Assembly (NCBI RefSeq): GCF_964275005.1
Contig: NC_092705.1
Coordinates: 629,501-693,500, forward strand
Direction of reading: 5' to 3'
Source: Diadema setosum
Lineage: Eukaryota; Echinodermata; Echinoidea; Diadematoida; Diadematidae
Length of the DNA: 64,000 nt
Below, piece by piece: positions 32,544-45,200 of the stretch. The translations under genes were made by a program, and so were the position numbers. Each line of letters opens with the position of its first letter. Position 1 is the first letter of the stretch. The notes under the pieces are model-generated. The model did no database searches. It was given only the letters and a program-made list of their open reading frames with translations, and was not told the origin of the DNA.

Positions 32544-35171
32544 ATTGATTGTTTTTTAGAAAGTTTTGATCAAATTTTGAGTATTATTTCTCAGGAAAAG
32601 AAAGACAGTTTTATAATGGGAGATTTTAATATTGATCTTTTAAATAATTCTGATAATCATACAATGCAGTTGTTAAGTTTATTGGCAACTTATTTATTTC
32701 AACCACATATCAGCAACCCAACAAGAATTTCTAGTACATCGAAAACTCTTATTGATAACATATTTTCAAATGTAATAAACACAGAATTTACAAATGGTAT
32801 ATTTTATTATGATATATCTGATCATTTACCTGTTTTTACCATCAATGATAGTTTTTTGCAAACAAAACAATATTTTGATCATAAAAAATCTCAAATGTAT
32901 TATAAGGAAACAGAAAGTAACATTAACTCTTTGATATTTGATTTAGCGCAGGAAGAATGGGGCGATGTATTTGATGAAAGCAAGGCTGATACTGCTTATG
33001 AAAAATTTATCAGCAGGTTATTGTATTATTATCAGAAAAATATTCCTGTCACGTGAGTGACTTTTTTTTTCTCTGCTACTCTGACACCGAACATAACTGC
33101 ATGCAAACAGTTTGAATTTCCGTTCTTTCGGTGTCAGAGTAGCAGAAAAAAAAAAGTCACTCACGTGACAATTCCTTTAGTTAAACGGAAACCTTTAAAG
33201 AAAAATAGACAACCCTGGATTACCAAAGGTATTATGCGGTCTATATCAACCCGTAATAAGTTATATAAGCAAGCAATAAAGAATCAAAGTAATTATTTAT
33301 TTATGAAATACCGGAAATATAGAAATCAATTAACATCAGTAATAAGATTGTCCCGAAAATTGTATTATTCAAATAATATAGAAAAAAATAAGGATAATAT
33401 TTTTTCATTGTGGAAAACTGTCAATGCTCTCATGGCAAAGACGGTAAAAGAAACTACCAACTCTATCATCATTGACAATGAGGAAATTACTGATTTTACC
33501 ACAATCGCTAACTCATTTAATGATTACTTTATAAATATTGGTCCTAGTTTAGCATCTAATATGAACTCGTGTAATACACATTTTACTGATTATTTACCTA
33601 ATCCTTGTGAAAATTCATTATTTCTCACGCCTACCAATGATCATGAAATAATCAATGTTGTCCAGAATCTGAAAACAACTAAATCGAGTGGGCATGATGG
33701 TCTTAGTGTTCATTTATTGAAACAAATAATTCTTTACATTGCAAACCCCCTAACTCACGTATTCAATATGTCTCTTTCAACAGGCATTTTTCCGAACTCA
33801 TTCAAACTTGCAAAAGTTATTCCTATTCATAAAAAAGATGACTCTAAATTAATGAGCAATTATAGACCAATTTCATTATTACCAAGTATATCCAAAGTTC
33901 TTGAAAAAATTGTGTATAAAAGGTTATATCAGTTTTTACAAACCAATAATTTATTGATACCCAATCAATTTGGATTTAGAAGTGGATATTCTACTGATTA
34001 TGCAATCGCTCACATGTGTGATAAAATAACTGAAGCTTTTGCTGATAAGAAGCATGTTATAGGTATATACATGGATTTGTCGAAAGCATTCGACACCATC
34101 GACCATGAAGTATTGATATAATATAAACTTAATACGTATGGAGTCCGAGGTCACGCTCTGCTCTGGTTTATAAATTATTTGCAAAACCGTCAACAGTATG
34201 TTAGTTTTCAGTCTTATGAATCACAGAAACTTGATATTAAATGTGGGGTACCTCAAGGTTCCATTTTAGGGCCTCTGTTGTTTAACATTTATATAAATGA
34301 TACTATAAGTTCCTCTCCATCTCTGAATTTTATACTTTCTGCTGATGATACATCTATTATTACATCAGATTATGATATAGGGACCCTTGTTAATCGTTTG
34401 AACACTGAATTATTGAATATATTGAATTGGTTTAAATCAAACAAGTTATCTTTGAATGTTAACAAGACAAATCTTGTTCATTTTAGAAAACCCTTCTCAC
34501 AGGATCTTAATGTCAATATATCAATTGATGGGTTTTCCCTTTGCGAGAAACAGGTTATTAGATTTTTAGGCATTACAATCGATTCTCATTTGACATGGAA
34601 CGAACATATATCCTGTCTACAAAGGACCCTGTCAAGAAATATTGGCGTACTCTGGAAGTTGAAAGATCTCCTATCAGAACGATCCCTGATTATTTTATAT
34701 AATTCTTTAATTTTGCCTCATATATTGTATTCAAATATTGTATGGGGAAATTGTAGTATTACTAAACTGAATTCATTGTATTTACTCCAAAAGCGTGCTA
34801 TTCGCATTATTACTAATTCCACATATTTATCTCATACAGATCCTTTATTTCATCGTTTGCATTCTTTGAAGCTGCAGGACATCCACATTTTATAAACAGG
34901 TATATTTATGTACAAGTACGCAACAAATCAACTTCCCTCTTTATTTCATAATATTTTTCACTTAAATTCGAATATACACACATATCCAACTCGCCGTTCG
35001 ACAGACTTCCACCTTGTAAACCCCAAAACTGTTTTAGCTCAGAAATCAATTAGACATTACGGTCCCAATGTTTGGAATAACCTACCTGATCAATTAAAGC
35101 AGTGTACTTCACTTTTTTCCTTTAAAGCTCATTTAAAAAAGTATTTATTATTGAAATATGTTTCCAGTTAG
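32541..35171 (+). pseudogene. LINE ORF, endonuclease end plus reverse transcriptase
   Basis: The endonuclease finishes with FIMGDFNIDLLN and YYDISDHLPVF. Reverse transcriptase follows: LAKVIPIHKKDD, SNYRPISLLPSISKVLEKI, NQFGFRSGYST, GIYMDLSKAFDTIDHEVL, GVPQGSILGPLLFNIYIND and LSADDTS (S replaces the usual Y/F before ADD). A C-terminal region with HYGPNVWNNLPDQL ends at TAG 35169-35171. Defects are a 124-bp MITE at 33047-33170, an in-frame TAA near 34119 just after DHEVLI, and another in-frame TAA near 34893 after QDIHIL. The open frame from 33057 begins inside the MITE, so its first ~38 residues are not LINE protein. Confidence 0.85.
33047..33170. mobile_element. 124-bp foldback MITE inside the LINE ORF
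   Basis: The two halves are near-perfect inverted repeats of ~46 bp. The left starts TGTCACGTGAGTGAC, then a T-run and CTGCTACTCTGACACCGAA; the right is its complement with one substitution and one indel near the T-run. About 30 bp separate the arms. ATTCC flanks both sides (33042-33046 and 33171-33175). Removing the MITE and one ATTCC restores a continuous LINE peptide across the junction. TG...CA ends with a 5-bp duplication do not fit a common MITE superfamily well. Confidence 0.85.
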
Positions 35172-35929
35172 TAGTCTTTGATCAATGTATTTTTTTCTTT
35201 TTTTTTTCCTTAAGTCTCAGTCAGCCCTGATCCATGCAAAATGGTGGTTTTTTTTTTCAATTTTTTTTTCCATTCCCTCCCGTTCCCTTCTTTGAAAATG
35301 ATATTGCATACATTAAGTAAAGCCCATACCTTACCCCCAGAATATGCATGCTACAGCCTTTATTCTCTCTTGCACTGTCACCTGCACACACGACGCACTG
35401 TCACTCGCACACACCTACACTTTTATAGTCTACTATACCATGCAGTAGTCAATGGTGCAGCGTGCTGTTTTTGTTTTTTTCTTGTTTTAAAGCGCCAAGT
35501 CACTATTTTTCTTTTCTGTTTTTTTTTCTCTTTTTTTTTTTCTTTTTTTTTTTCTCTAGCAAAATGTGTTTCGTGTATTAAGATTAAGAGTTTTATGAGT
35601 ACATGTAAAATTGGTGCTGTATTATATTGGTATCACATATTCAGATAGGGCCTCATCCACGTCAAGCTCTGCTTATGATGACGGTCCCTGTATTGATTTC
35701 TCCTTTGTTAATTAGATACAGTATGCCTTAATATGTTATTCTGATTCATATGTCACTTCAGACTAATGTTGTTACGCAAATGATTTTTTTTTTTGTATTG
35801 ATTTGTATGTTATCTGTATCATTCTGTTCTCATTTGCAATTGTATTTGGAGAAAGAAAATGCAAAAATAAACCAATATCAAAGATATATATTACCATATA
35901 CTTCACTATCCCGTATGCAAATACGCTCA
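35172..35929 (+). other. LINE 3' UTR and junction with satellite
   Basis: T-rich tracts near 35197, 35251 and 35520-35556 follow the LINE stop. AAAATAAACC near 35863 may be the LINE polyadenylation signal and marks the approximate 3' end. Confidence 0.45.
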
Positions 35930-36920
35930 TTATGCTTATTACGGTATTCAAGACACTTACATAGTTTGAAATTGAAAATTAATGTTATGAATGGATTCCC
36001 CGATATAGAAAACCCTTAAAAAGTTTTATTTCCCATGATTTCTGTTTTCCTGTACCAAAATTAGTAATATATTACATATTTTATATATGCTAATTACGTA
36101 ATTATGCTAATTAGGCTAATAAAAAAAAAGTTGCCCAAGGTTGCCAAGGTGGCAACCAAGCTAAATTTACTCCAATACCCTTCTAGAACACGAATCAATA
36201 ATAAAAAAAAAAAACTTGTACTTAAAAATTTTTCCAGGTCTAGTAAGTTTATATTACATATTTTATATATGCTAATTACATATTTTATATATGCTAATTA
36301 CGTAATGAATGGATTACGTTATGAATGGATTCCCCGATATAGAAAACCCTTAAAAAGTTTTATTTCCCATGATTTCTGTCTTCCTCTACCAAAATTAGTA
36401 ATATATTACATATTTTATATATGCTAATTACGTAATTATGCTAATTAGGCTAATAAAAAAAAAGTTGCCCAAGGTTGCCAAGGTGGCAACCAAGCTAAAT
36501 TTACTCCAATACCCTTCTAGAACACGAATCAATAAAAAAAAAAAAAAAAAACTTGTACTTAAAAATTTTTCCAGGTCTAGTAAGTTTATATTACATATTT
36601 TATATATGCTAATTACATATTTTATATATGCTAATTACGTAATGAATGGATTACGTTATGAATGGATTCCCCGATATAGAAAACCCTTAAAAAGTTTTAT
36701 TTCCCATGATTTCTGTCTTCCTCTACCAAAATTAGTAATATATTACATATTTTATATATGCTAATTACGTAATTATGCTAATTAGGCTAATAAAAAAAAA
36801 AGTTGCCCAAGGTTGCCAAGGTGGCAACCAAGCTAAATCTACTCCAAAACCCTTCTAGAACACGAATCAATTAAAAAAAAAAAAAAAATGTACTTAAAAT
36901 TTTTCCAGGTCTAGTAAGTC
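35930..36920. repeat. ~335-bp satellite, right of the LINE
   Basis: The landmark CTAATTAGGCTAATAAAAAA recurs near 36107, 36441 and 36778, with periods of 334 and 337 bp. Units contain GGTTGCCAAGGTGGCAACC (a 7-bp stem with a 5-base loop), a variable A-run, TTTTTCCAGGTC, repeated TATATATGCTAATTAC and GAATGGATTCCCCGATATAG. Neighbouring units are nearly identical, so the array is recently homogenised. The 60-110-codon frames in the units are repeat artefacts. Confidence 0.85.
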
Positions 36921-37115
36921 TCGGTGTCCGCTGATACCACCAGCATGCAGCTGCAGCGCAACGGAATGCAGCACGAGCTTACCACCGTAACAGACCGCTA
37001 CTACGGCCGCCGGTACGATACTGTAATAACGGTACTACACGCACTCGCTGTAGGCTTACCGGTACTGCTGGAGATCAAGTGGAACGTAACCTGTCAAGCC
37101 GCCAAAGGAGCTCAT
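36921..37115 (+). promoter_or_regulatory. Candidate WDR83 promoter / 5' untranslated exon
   Basis: This is a CpG-rich island in AT-rich surroundings, open in one frame, ending at a good splice donor (CAT|GTAAGA at 37116). WDR83's first coding exon has a strong acceptor at 39049-39050 (TTTTCCTTCCAAAG), 26 bp before its ATG, so a non-coding upstream exon is expected. Linking the two is inference; the frame here may also be chance. Confidence 0.3.
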
Positions 37116-37685
37116 GTAAGATTTTGTTCAAAAGATAAAGCACAAGTGCAAGGTTCTTATCAAATTCTGTTTCAAAACGTGTAGACAGTAATAAGCAACT
37201 TCAATTTAACAGGTTGTTTAGCGACGTCGTGGACAGCTACGAGGTAGGGCTCATACGTTAAAGTAATAGTCCCATATGTTTATTCTTACGTCAGATCTAG
37301 GTGTTTGTCGTATTTCCGAAGACAAAATGAAATTCCAAAGGCAAAGAGACAGACCAATCTTTTTGGTCAAGCTCTAATATCATACACATATTCTTCACAC
37401 GTACTGGTACTCGTTTTGCTTTGTTGGCAAAGGTATTTTTTGTGGAATTTTAATTACTAGGCCTATAACCATTGGTTGTGTCGTTCATTATCATTCCAAT
37501 TACCTACCTATTTATATAGACTAGCATGATTTAGTATTATAAGTTATGGATGGCAGATGGGGCTATGGATACCTGCTATGCTATGGAAGATTCTTAACGC
37601 AGGCTGAGCCTCTGTATTCAGATCCAGGTTTAGTCCTTGAGATGAGCTGGGTCATGACCAGGTGGCGTGGCGTCGAACTTGAATT

Positions 37686-38043
37686 TTATATGGGTTCATT
37701 GTCCCAGAATTTATCCAAACCAACTTCAAAACTGAAGACACTGGATGCATCTATTAAATTTCTTGGTAAACTATTCCATGGTTTCCTGAGTGATACGCAT
37801 GTAAAATGAGTTTCTTCTTGTAGTGGTATGTGATTGAAAAATATATAACTCTTTACTATGTCCTTTTGTGCATTTTTTTATTAAACCCAAGTCAGGCACT
37901 ACTTCCTGATCATATTTATGAAATAATTTAAAAACTTCAATCATATCACCTCTCGCCCTGCGGTATTGCCTCAATCTCTGTTCATAAGATAAAGATTTTA
38001 TTTCACGTACTAATTTTGTGGCCCTCCGTTTGACATTTTCTAA
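37686..38043 (-). pseudogene. Old LINE fragment, RT C-terminal domain
   Basis: Minus-strand peptides KRRATKLVREIKSLSYEQRL, RQYRRARGDMIEVFKLF and, in a second frame, RKPWNSLPRNLIDASSVFSF form the familiar CR1/L2-type tail after the reverse transcriptase. There is one frameshift between RRNSFYMRI and the PWNSLP segment. Only the last ~120 residues remain. It is in opposite orientation to the LINE at 22.6-35.9 kb and much more decayed. Confidence 0.7.
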
Positions 38044-38074
38044 AGCTAATATTCCTAGACCCTATTCTGTTTAA

Positions 38075-38458
38075 AGGGATCGTTTAGTTTTGGTTGAGAC
38101 CTAATTTCAGGTTTCTAACAGTTTTTGGTGAGATAATGAGAAACCTCTTATGAAATATGAAAGAATATGTAATTCCATGAAGAATTTAACGTTTATTTGA
38201 TGAAAATTGGTTTTGAAATGACTGAGATATCCAAAACAGAGCGATTCTAATAAGTGTGGGACCCACACTTTTTTATGATCGCTTTGTTTTACTTTATTTT
38301 TTGGATGTTTCAGTCATTCCAAACCCAATTTTCATCAAATAAACTTTGAATCGTCCTCTTAAAATGGTATGCTTCGTACTATAACATCAGTGTTTTCTTG
38401 GTATCTCGCAAAAAGTTTAAAGCCCAATTCTCATCTCCACCAATACTGTACTATCTCT
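38075..38458. mobile_element. TTAA-target MITE
   Basis: Bounded by TTAA at 38071-38074 and 38459-38462. Left AGGGATCGTTTAGTTTTGG pairs with right (reversed) AGAGATAGTACAGTATTGG. An inner hairpin uses TTTATTTGATGAAAATTGG and its complement. Type fits piggyBac/Kolobok non-autonomous elements. Confidence 0.75.
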
Positions 38459-39076
38459 TTAAACTAAAACTAGATCTATGTAGATCTAGGTCTAGATCTG
38501 TAAGCCATCGCAATCCCTAGATCTTAGTATAGTATAAAATCACTCAGAAAAATTTGCTGGCTGGGATGGTATTTGGTGCTGATAAATGCATGCATTGAAA
38601 GCCTTTGATCTGGCCTAGCACAGTTGCCTTTACATGCATTTTGGTTTGGACTTGCCCAGTCAGCAAGTGCTGGCACTGATGTACTTTCATATCCATGGAG
38701 ACATCTCAAATTCCACCAAACCATCTTGCACCAAAACTGAAAGAAATACAACAAATCTTGTTTCCCACCACTCATGTAAAACTGAACCAAACTGGTTATT
38801 GGGAAATGAGCTTCCAATTCAAGATCAGGTTGTGTGCTGCCTACACAATCTGAAACTAAGCAAAGCCATTTAATTGTACATGAATTGTATGAGTATCAGG
38901 TCTTTCAAGTAATCAAGAGTTAAAAATCAATGTACAAAATTAATTTAATGTTAATGCAATTCCTAGAATGCACACAGTCATGCACACACACACACATATA
39001 CACAAGCTTGTTTTACCAATTCATGGCACTGGATTGTTTTCCTTCCAAAGGGTTTATGTGCTGCAAGAAGCCAACA

Positions 39077-39235
39077 ATGTCTGATTCCCTACCAACAAAG
39101 CTTACTGAGATCCTAGACTGCAAACAAGGAGCAGTAAGAGCAGTCAGGTTCAATGTGGATGGCAACTATTGTATGACCTGTGGCAGTGACAAATCACTCA
39201 AGCTATGGAATCCAAAGAGAAATCTTTTGCTCAAG
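39077..39235 (+). CDS. WDR83: WDR83 coding exon 1
   Basis: Codes residues 1-53, ending AAG|GTATGT. The exon itself probably begins at 39051 after an AG acceptor. Confidence 0.93.
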
Positions 39236-42200
39236 GTATGTTTGATTTGAGAAATCCTGTAAGCTAGAGTAAACATTACCTACACTCAACAGAACCTTGA
39301 CTTAAGAATGACCAGCAAGTATCATTATTAGTAACATGAAATAGAATGCAAACTTGTTATTTTTCTTCCTTTCTACATCACAATCTTTGCTCAGGGCATA
39401 TGAAAACAGGTGCAACAAAGGGTGGCCTCTTTAGCAAAGACATCATCAGAAATTTGTGAGCCCTGGCCCATGTGTTACTCCCTTACATCCTATACATGTA
39501 CTTTGTATTTTTGTTATATTGCAATTGTATGGCCAAATAAATAATGATAAATAATATTAATAGTAACTTTTCTGTTAGAGTGCTCTCGTTTTGCAGTCAA
39601 ACCTGTCTTACGACCACCTGTCCATAGTGGCCACCTACTGTATACATTGTATATGACCACTAAAAACAACTCCCTCTGAGAGAAAAAAAAAAGCTTGTTA
39701 AAGAACCTATTAAGCGGAAACGTGTCTACTATAACGGCTACTTTTTTGTCTCACTTGGGTAGCTGCTGCTTGACTGTACTTAGGAACTGCTTCAGTGTAA
39801 CAAACTTTTACATGTTGTTTGTGAGCACTGCGTAATTAAAGTAAAACCCACTTCGTCAGGACACTTCAGCTGAAACACTTTATTTTCAAGGGCTCATTAT
39901 TGTCTGAAAATGATAGCTTAATGAAGGGAAATAATCTCAAGGATTTCATTTCCCTAACAAAACTACTCGTCAAACCAAATCCCTGGTAGATTCTGCCTGT
40001 TGCACGGTCTAAACATGGCACCTCCATTAAATGAAAGAAAAGTTTGTTTCCCAACCTCATCTAATTAAGCAGGATCAGGATCCACCGTACTAAATAGTGT
40101 TGTCTGGTAAATGTCTTACAGAGTTATTCAGGTCATGGCTATGAGGTGCTGGATGCCATGGGGTCAGTGGACAACGGTCACCTGTGTTCATGTGGGGGTG
40201 ACAAGACAGTCATACTGTGGGATGTAGCAACGGGAAAGATGATGCGAAAGTACCGTGGGCATGCTGGCCGTGTTAACTGCGTACGCTTCAATGAAGACTC
40301 TTCTGTTATTTTATCAGGTACCTTGGTATTCATGTCAGGACATTAACTTGCAGATACTACACATGCCACTCACTTTTTTAATCCAAGGGAAGAAAAATAC
40401 ACAAGTTTCATCATGAAAAACTCTGTAGTAGTGTACATCACAACTGAAAAAGCTGTGGAGAAAAAAAAAATGCAAATCACTTCCTTTGGGAATGTATAAT
40501 TTTTTTGATGAAGAAAGATAACTTATTTCCCTTTTCACAGTGAAGTCATGTGATAATATGACTACATTAGGCAGCAGTTCATTCACATGAAAGTGTTCTC
40601 ACTACTGTTCAGGAAATTTGTCTCTCAAAGCAATTCAGTTGAAGTTTGTCATTGTAGAAAGTGGAGCACAATGCTAAAACATGAATGGAATTTCAAGGCA
40701 TGTGGCACAAAGGGCAACAAAATGCAATTCTTGTGCGTGCTTTAGCTGACTACATTTTCTATGGAGTTTGTTCAAATTTGTCTTGGAGATGTAGAGTGTA
40801 TCACTTGAACATCTATCCTCCAATTGCTGGTACAATTAGAGATAGAGCTCTACATTTCACATTTTCACATTTCAGGTTTATTTAACACTTCCATAAAAAC
40901 AAATCAACATATAACAGAAAACATTCAGCATTACAATCAATTAGACTACACAAAAGCATTATCATTACAACAACATTCATGAGAAGTATAACAAAACAAA
41001 ATGATTGGATAGTGTTAGGAGACAAGCAGAAAGGCACAGCCTTATATTTAAGCCTGTCTCCAGAAAAAAATATACACATATTATAACAAATCATATCATG
41101 GAAATATTTTTGATAAATATAAAACATCTCAATTTCAGCAAGTTGAAACATGGCTGTACACATCTATCAGATACACACACACACACACATACACACACAT
41201 ACGCACGCCTACACACAAACGGCCTAACAATCAGAAAATTCAATGTATTGATTTAGAAGGTAAAACTTGTATCTCCTTTGGACTAATCGTAATGATGTGC
41301 TGCCTCGAATATCAGGAGTGTCTGTGTTTTGACCTCATCTATAAAGGTAAAAGGTAAAAGTGTGAACTTATGGAATTCAGCTAGTATGGACTTTCTAAGC
41401 TGTGACATTGACTTGATTGTTTCTAAACTGAGCGTAGCGGTGAACAAGGAGTAGATGAAGACAATATTGTGGATTTTGATGTGCTGCCCTAATTGACCTT
41501 GCTTGTACAGGGTGAAAGAAACTTACATGTATGAATGCAGTAACTTGGTTGGATATAATATGAATTCCCCACAAATCTGGTATGGAGGAGCCTTTTGAAG
41601 TCATTGTAGGTTCCTATAATTTTTGTTGGTGTTGCCATCTGTTTTCTACTTGTATAGGCGGCAGGAAAAAAAAAAGAAAGAAAGAAATGTCAAGGTAGGG
41701 GCCTTTAATTGCAAACTACCAAGAGCACAAGTTTTGAGAAAGTTATTTTCATTTTTAACTAATAACAGAGATGTTGGGATTTGAAAAGGAAAACAAGAAA
41801 ATTTAATAAATTGCATCAAATATTTACAAGCTCATTTATAGCATGTGATATTGAGTTAAACTTTGATGCGCTATATGTATACAATGTAGTGTTCAAAGCA
41901 ATATGGAAAAGAACCCACATACAGAAATTTCATAGCACTTATCAATTTTTGCAGTATCAATTTATAGTTGTGGTGGGATGACATTATCAAGCAGTCTGTA
42001 TGTCATTGGACAGAGAGGTTGAATTGGGTTTGATGCCTTAATTGACAGACTTTGGCTGATAATAATTTACAGGAAAGTGTTTTCAGATGTAATGTTTACC
42101 AATTAGAAAAATGTGTCCATGATGAAGGCTGAGAGTATAACTTGTCACACAGGGATTTTTAGCTAGGACTTGGGGATTATCAGCTGGACACCACAGGGAT

Positions 42201-45200
42201 GCACCCAGTAACTCTTTGCCAGATGCTGAATGGGTGCCTGACGAGTCTAGATGTTCATTACTGGTATATCATTCATGTTCTCTGATCACAAACAATATCA
42301 TTTCAGGTTCCATTGATGCTACAGTGAAAATTTGGGACTGTCGTTCAAGAAAGTTTGATGCAATCCAGAGTCTTGAGGAAGCCAGGGACAGTGTCACTTC
42401 TATTGAAGTATCGGACCATGAAATACTCACAGGTTCAGCAGACGGAAAGGTCAGAAGATATGACCTCAGAAATGGACGCATGCACTCTGACTGCATTTCT
42501 AGTGAGTAGCATGTTGAAATCAGATTGTTTAATGGTTTTGCAATGGATTAAGATTGCATTGGCAAGTACAGCCACTGATGAACTGTGATATTAGTAATGT
42601 AGCTAAGCATTCATGTGTGTAGGTTTGGCATCAGCTGTTTTTATGATGGTGTTTGTGTCTATCCTACAGGGAGTATTGGTGTATGTACTTTCCCTTACAA
42701 GCTTTTCTCTAATGTTCTTCACCTCAGAGCCTGTGACCAGTGTTTCCTTCACCAAAGATGGTCAGTGTACACTGGTTTCCTCACTGGATAGCACCCTCAG
42801 ACTCCTGGACAAGGAGACAGGGGAACTATTGGGGGAGTACCTGGGTCATGAAAACAAGAGCTACCGTCTGGACTGCTGCATGAATGAGACAGACACCCAT
42901 GTCGTCAGTGGGTCAGAGGATGGACGTATTTGCTTCTGGGACCTGGTGCAGGCAAGTGTAGTCAAAATATCATTGAGGTGTCATAATCTTGTGGTAAATG
43001 ACTAGGTTTGTTGAATGAAACCCTTGCCAATAGGCATTGGTTGTCTTGGTATCCTACAAAAGTAGTTACTGCATATGTTCACTCTCTATTCACTAGAATG
43101 CAAGGATCCCAAGAAATTCTGTTATCCCCGCTGGTGCAGGAATGCTCCTCAGTACAGAAAGAAAGGTTCATACAACATGTGTTCAAGTGGAATATATCAA
43201 GTGATTAAGAATGACTGCAATGAAGTCTTGTCTTTGCAAACTGAATGGATTTAAGAAACCGAGTCCAGTGAATGACTACACTGTATTGATTAATTCTATG
43301 AAAGCGGTGAAGCATAGAAGGCAATATTCTATCGTTCTTGCAGAGCTGGTCAGAGTTTGTAGATTATGTGGTTATTTCCCCCATCTTGAAATGCATTTTA
43401 ATGCTGGTAAAGCCCCTGTTCCACTATGTCGTTCTCGCTATGATTTGACAATTTTCTCAGATCGGGAAGGATCGGGTAAAACCTGAGCTGATCTGGACAC
43501 AGTACGATGTTAGAACGCTCTAAGCACGCTGCAGTTACGACTGACACGTGCTTCCTACGCTCTTACTACGATGATCGGGAATGAGGCATTACGATCTCTG
43601 CTGCTGCAGCTACGCTTTAGAACGATGTAGCTACGCTGTCAGTGCGATGTTGCCGATGTTATCCGATCGATGCACGCTGTATCTACGCTCTGAAAGATCT
43701 ATACGATCTTATCACGCTGTCAACCCATTCAGAGAGCTGAAAAGTGCCCGATGTCCCCGATGTACCCTGATTCGACTGTCGATCTGCAGTCAGTCAACTT
43801 ATTAGCATGCAGAACCGAAGAAATATACTGTGGACCTCGAAGAGGCTCCTCAACTCCCGGTTCTTTTGCAGCAATGCATTGTTATAAACAAAGACGTGCT
43901 GATTTTTCCAAGGCTTTTTCTTGATGTCCTTGCTTTTATAGTCCGTCTTCCTCCAGTTGTAGATGATTTCACATTCTTCAAAATTCTGCTATGTCCTCTT
44001 CCTCCTGTGCAGTCTCTCTCTCTTCGCCTTTTGGGTAGCTGCTTTGCTGCTTTCTTCTCTTCTTTTTCTTCATCTCTTCTCCTTCTTCGAAAATTTGAGC
44101 TCCTTCTTCTTCATGTTCTGCCCTGACAGGTGCAGCGACAATGCCATCCTCCTCCTCACCAGTTCTGCCTCTCGATCTCCTTGATCTTCTTCTGGCAGAC
44201 ATTTTTTTCCGTTTTTGTGCCGATGTTACTACGCTCAGAAAGACCTTGTTACGCTCATCCTGCAGCGTTTATGCTGTCACTATGCTCTCCCCGCTGCGTT
44301 TACGCTGTCACTACATTCTCCCCGCTTGCCGTACGATTAAAGATAGGTCAATTTTGATCGGGGAGATCAGGAAGAAATTTTGAACAGGTTCAACATTTCT
44401 TCCCGATCTGAAAAATGCCCTCTCCAACCCCGACTTCCACACGCTGCTGCTACGATGCTTCCGATCCCCGTACGCTTTTGCCACTCTCTCCCGATCTGCT
44501 AGATCGGGACAGATCGGGGTCCAGATCGTGATAGTGGAACGGGGGCTTAACACTCAGTGATGCAAAAGAGCAATTTTCTCCCTTTTATTCATTATGTTCC
44601 TCATTTTATCAATTTGTTTAGGTTTTGAAAAACCTAAGTTTGTAAGAGGTTCCACTCACCTTCAATGTCAGTAGATAAGTCTACACAGACCAAAACAAAG
44701 GCAGAATACCCCTAAAACATGTTGATTACTAATGGATGATTCTCTAGTCCCTCATATCATATTAACTATACTAGAGTAGCTAAAACCACAATTTTTAACC
44801 AATTTGAACATCCTTCCAGTAACTGAATACACACTTGTTGATTGGTATATGAGCTCCTATAAAAACTACGAACTGTAGACTGATTCTGTTCACAGTGGAG
44901 GCCACCCTATAGATTACATTTATTCTTTGCTTGAAGCTAACATGCCATTCTGTAATTCTTATGCCTCCGCCACGAAGTGTCGCCGGAGGCATTATGTTTT
45001 CGGGTTGTCCGTCCGTCCGTAATGTTATTTTGTGGACAGCGTATCTAAAAAACTGTTAGAGGTATCCTAATGAAACTTGGCATGTATATGTATGAGTGGG
45101 CGAAGTTGCGCCTATAAACTTTTGAGCGCACATGATCAAGGTCAAAGGTCAAAAGGTCAAGGTCAAATGCTCAAAATTTCACTATCTCCCCTATATCTAT

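Larger units (their letters stand above)
22600..35870 (+). mobile_element. CR1/L2/Daphne-like LINE, split by an LTR element and a MITE
   Basis: A non-LTR retrotransposon of the Jockey superfamily on the plus strand. It has three ~400-bp 5' monomers, an endonuclease region starting near 24608, a Gmr1-type insertion at 25191-32538, then the endonuclease end, reverse transcriptase, a C-terminal domain ending at 35171, and an AT-rich 3' UTR. Both ends abut the same ~335-bp satellite. Borders are approximate to ~100 bp. Clade is judged from motifs only. Confidence 0.75.

Noticed and set aside
33057-33170. Coding start of the 354-codon frame
   Set aside because: The first ~38 codons run through the 124-bp MITE; only the part after 33175 is LINE protein.
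36104-36764. Two similar 107-108-codon frames
   Set aside because: They are copies of the same satellite unit, and lysine runs come from the A-tract.
43830-44202. Plus- and minus-strand frames of 73-98 codons in WDR83 intron 4
   Set aside because: They fall inside the Harbinger-like element in a CTTCTT-rich tract giving Ser/Leu/Phe or Glu/Lys runs.
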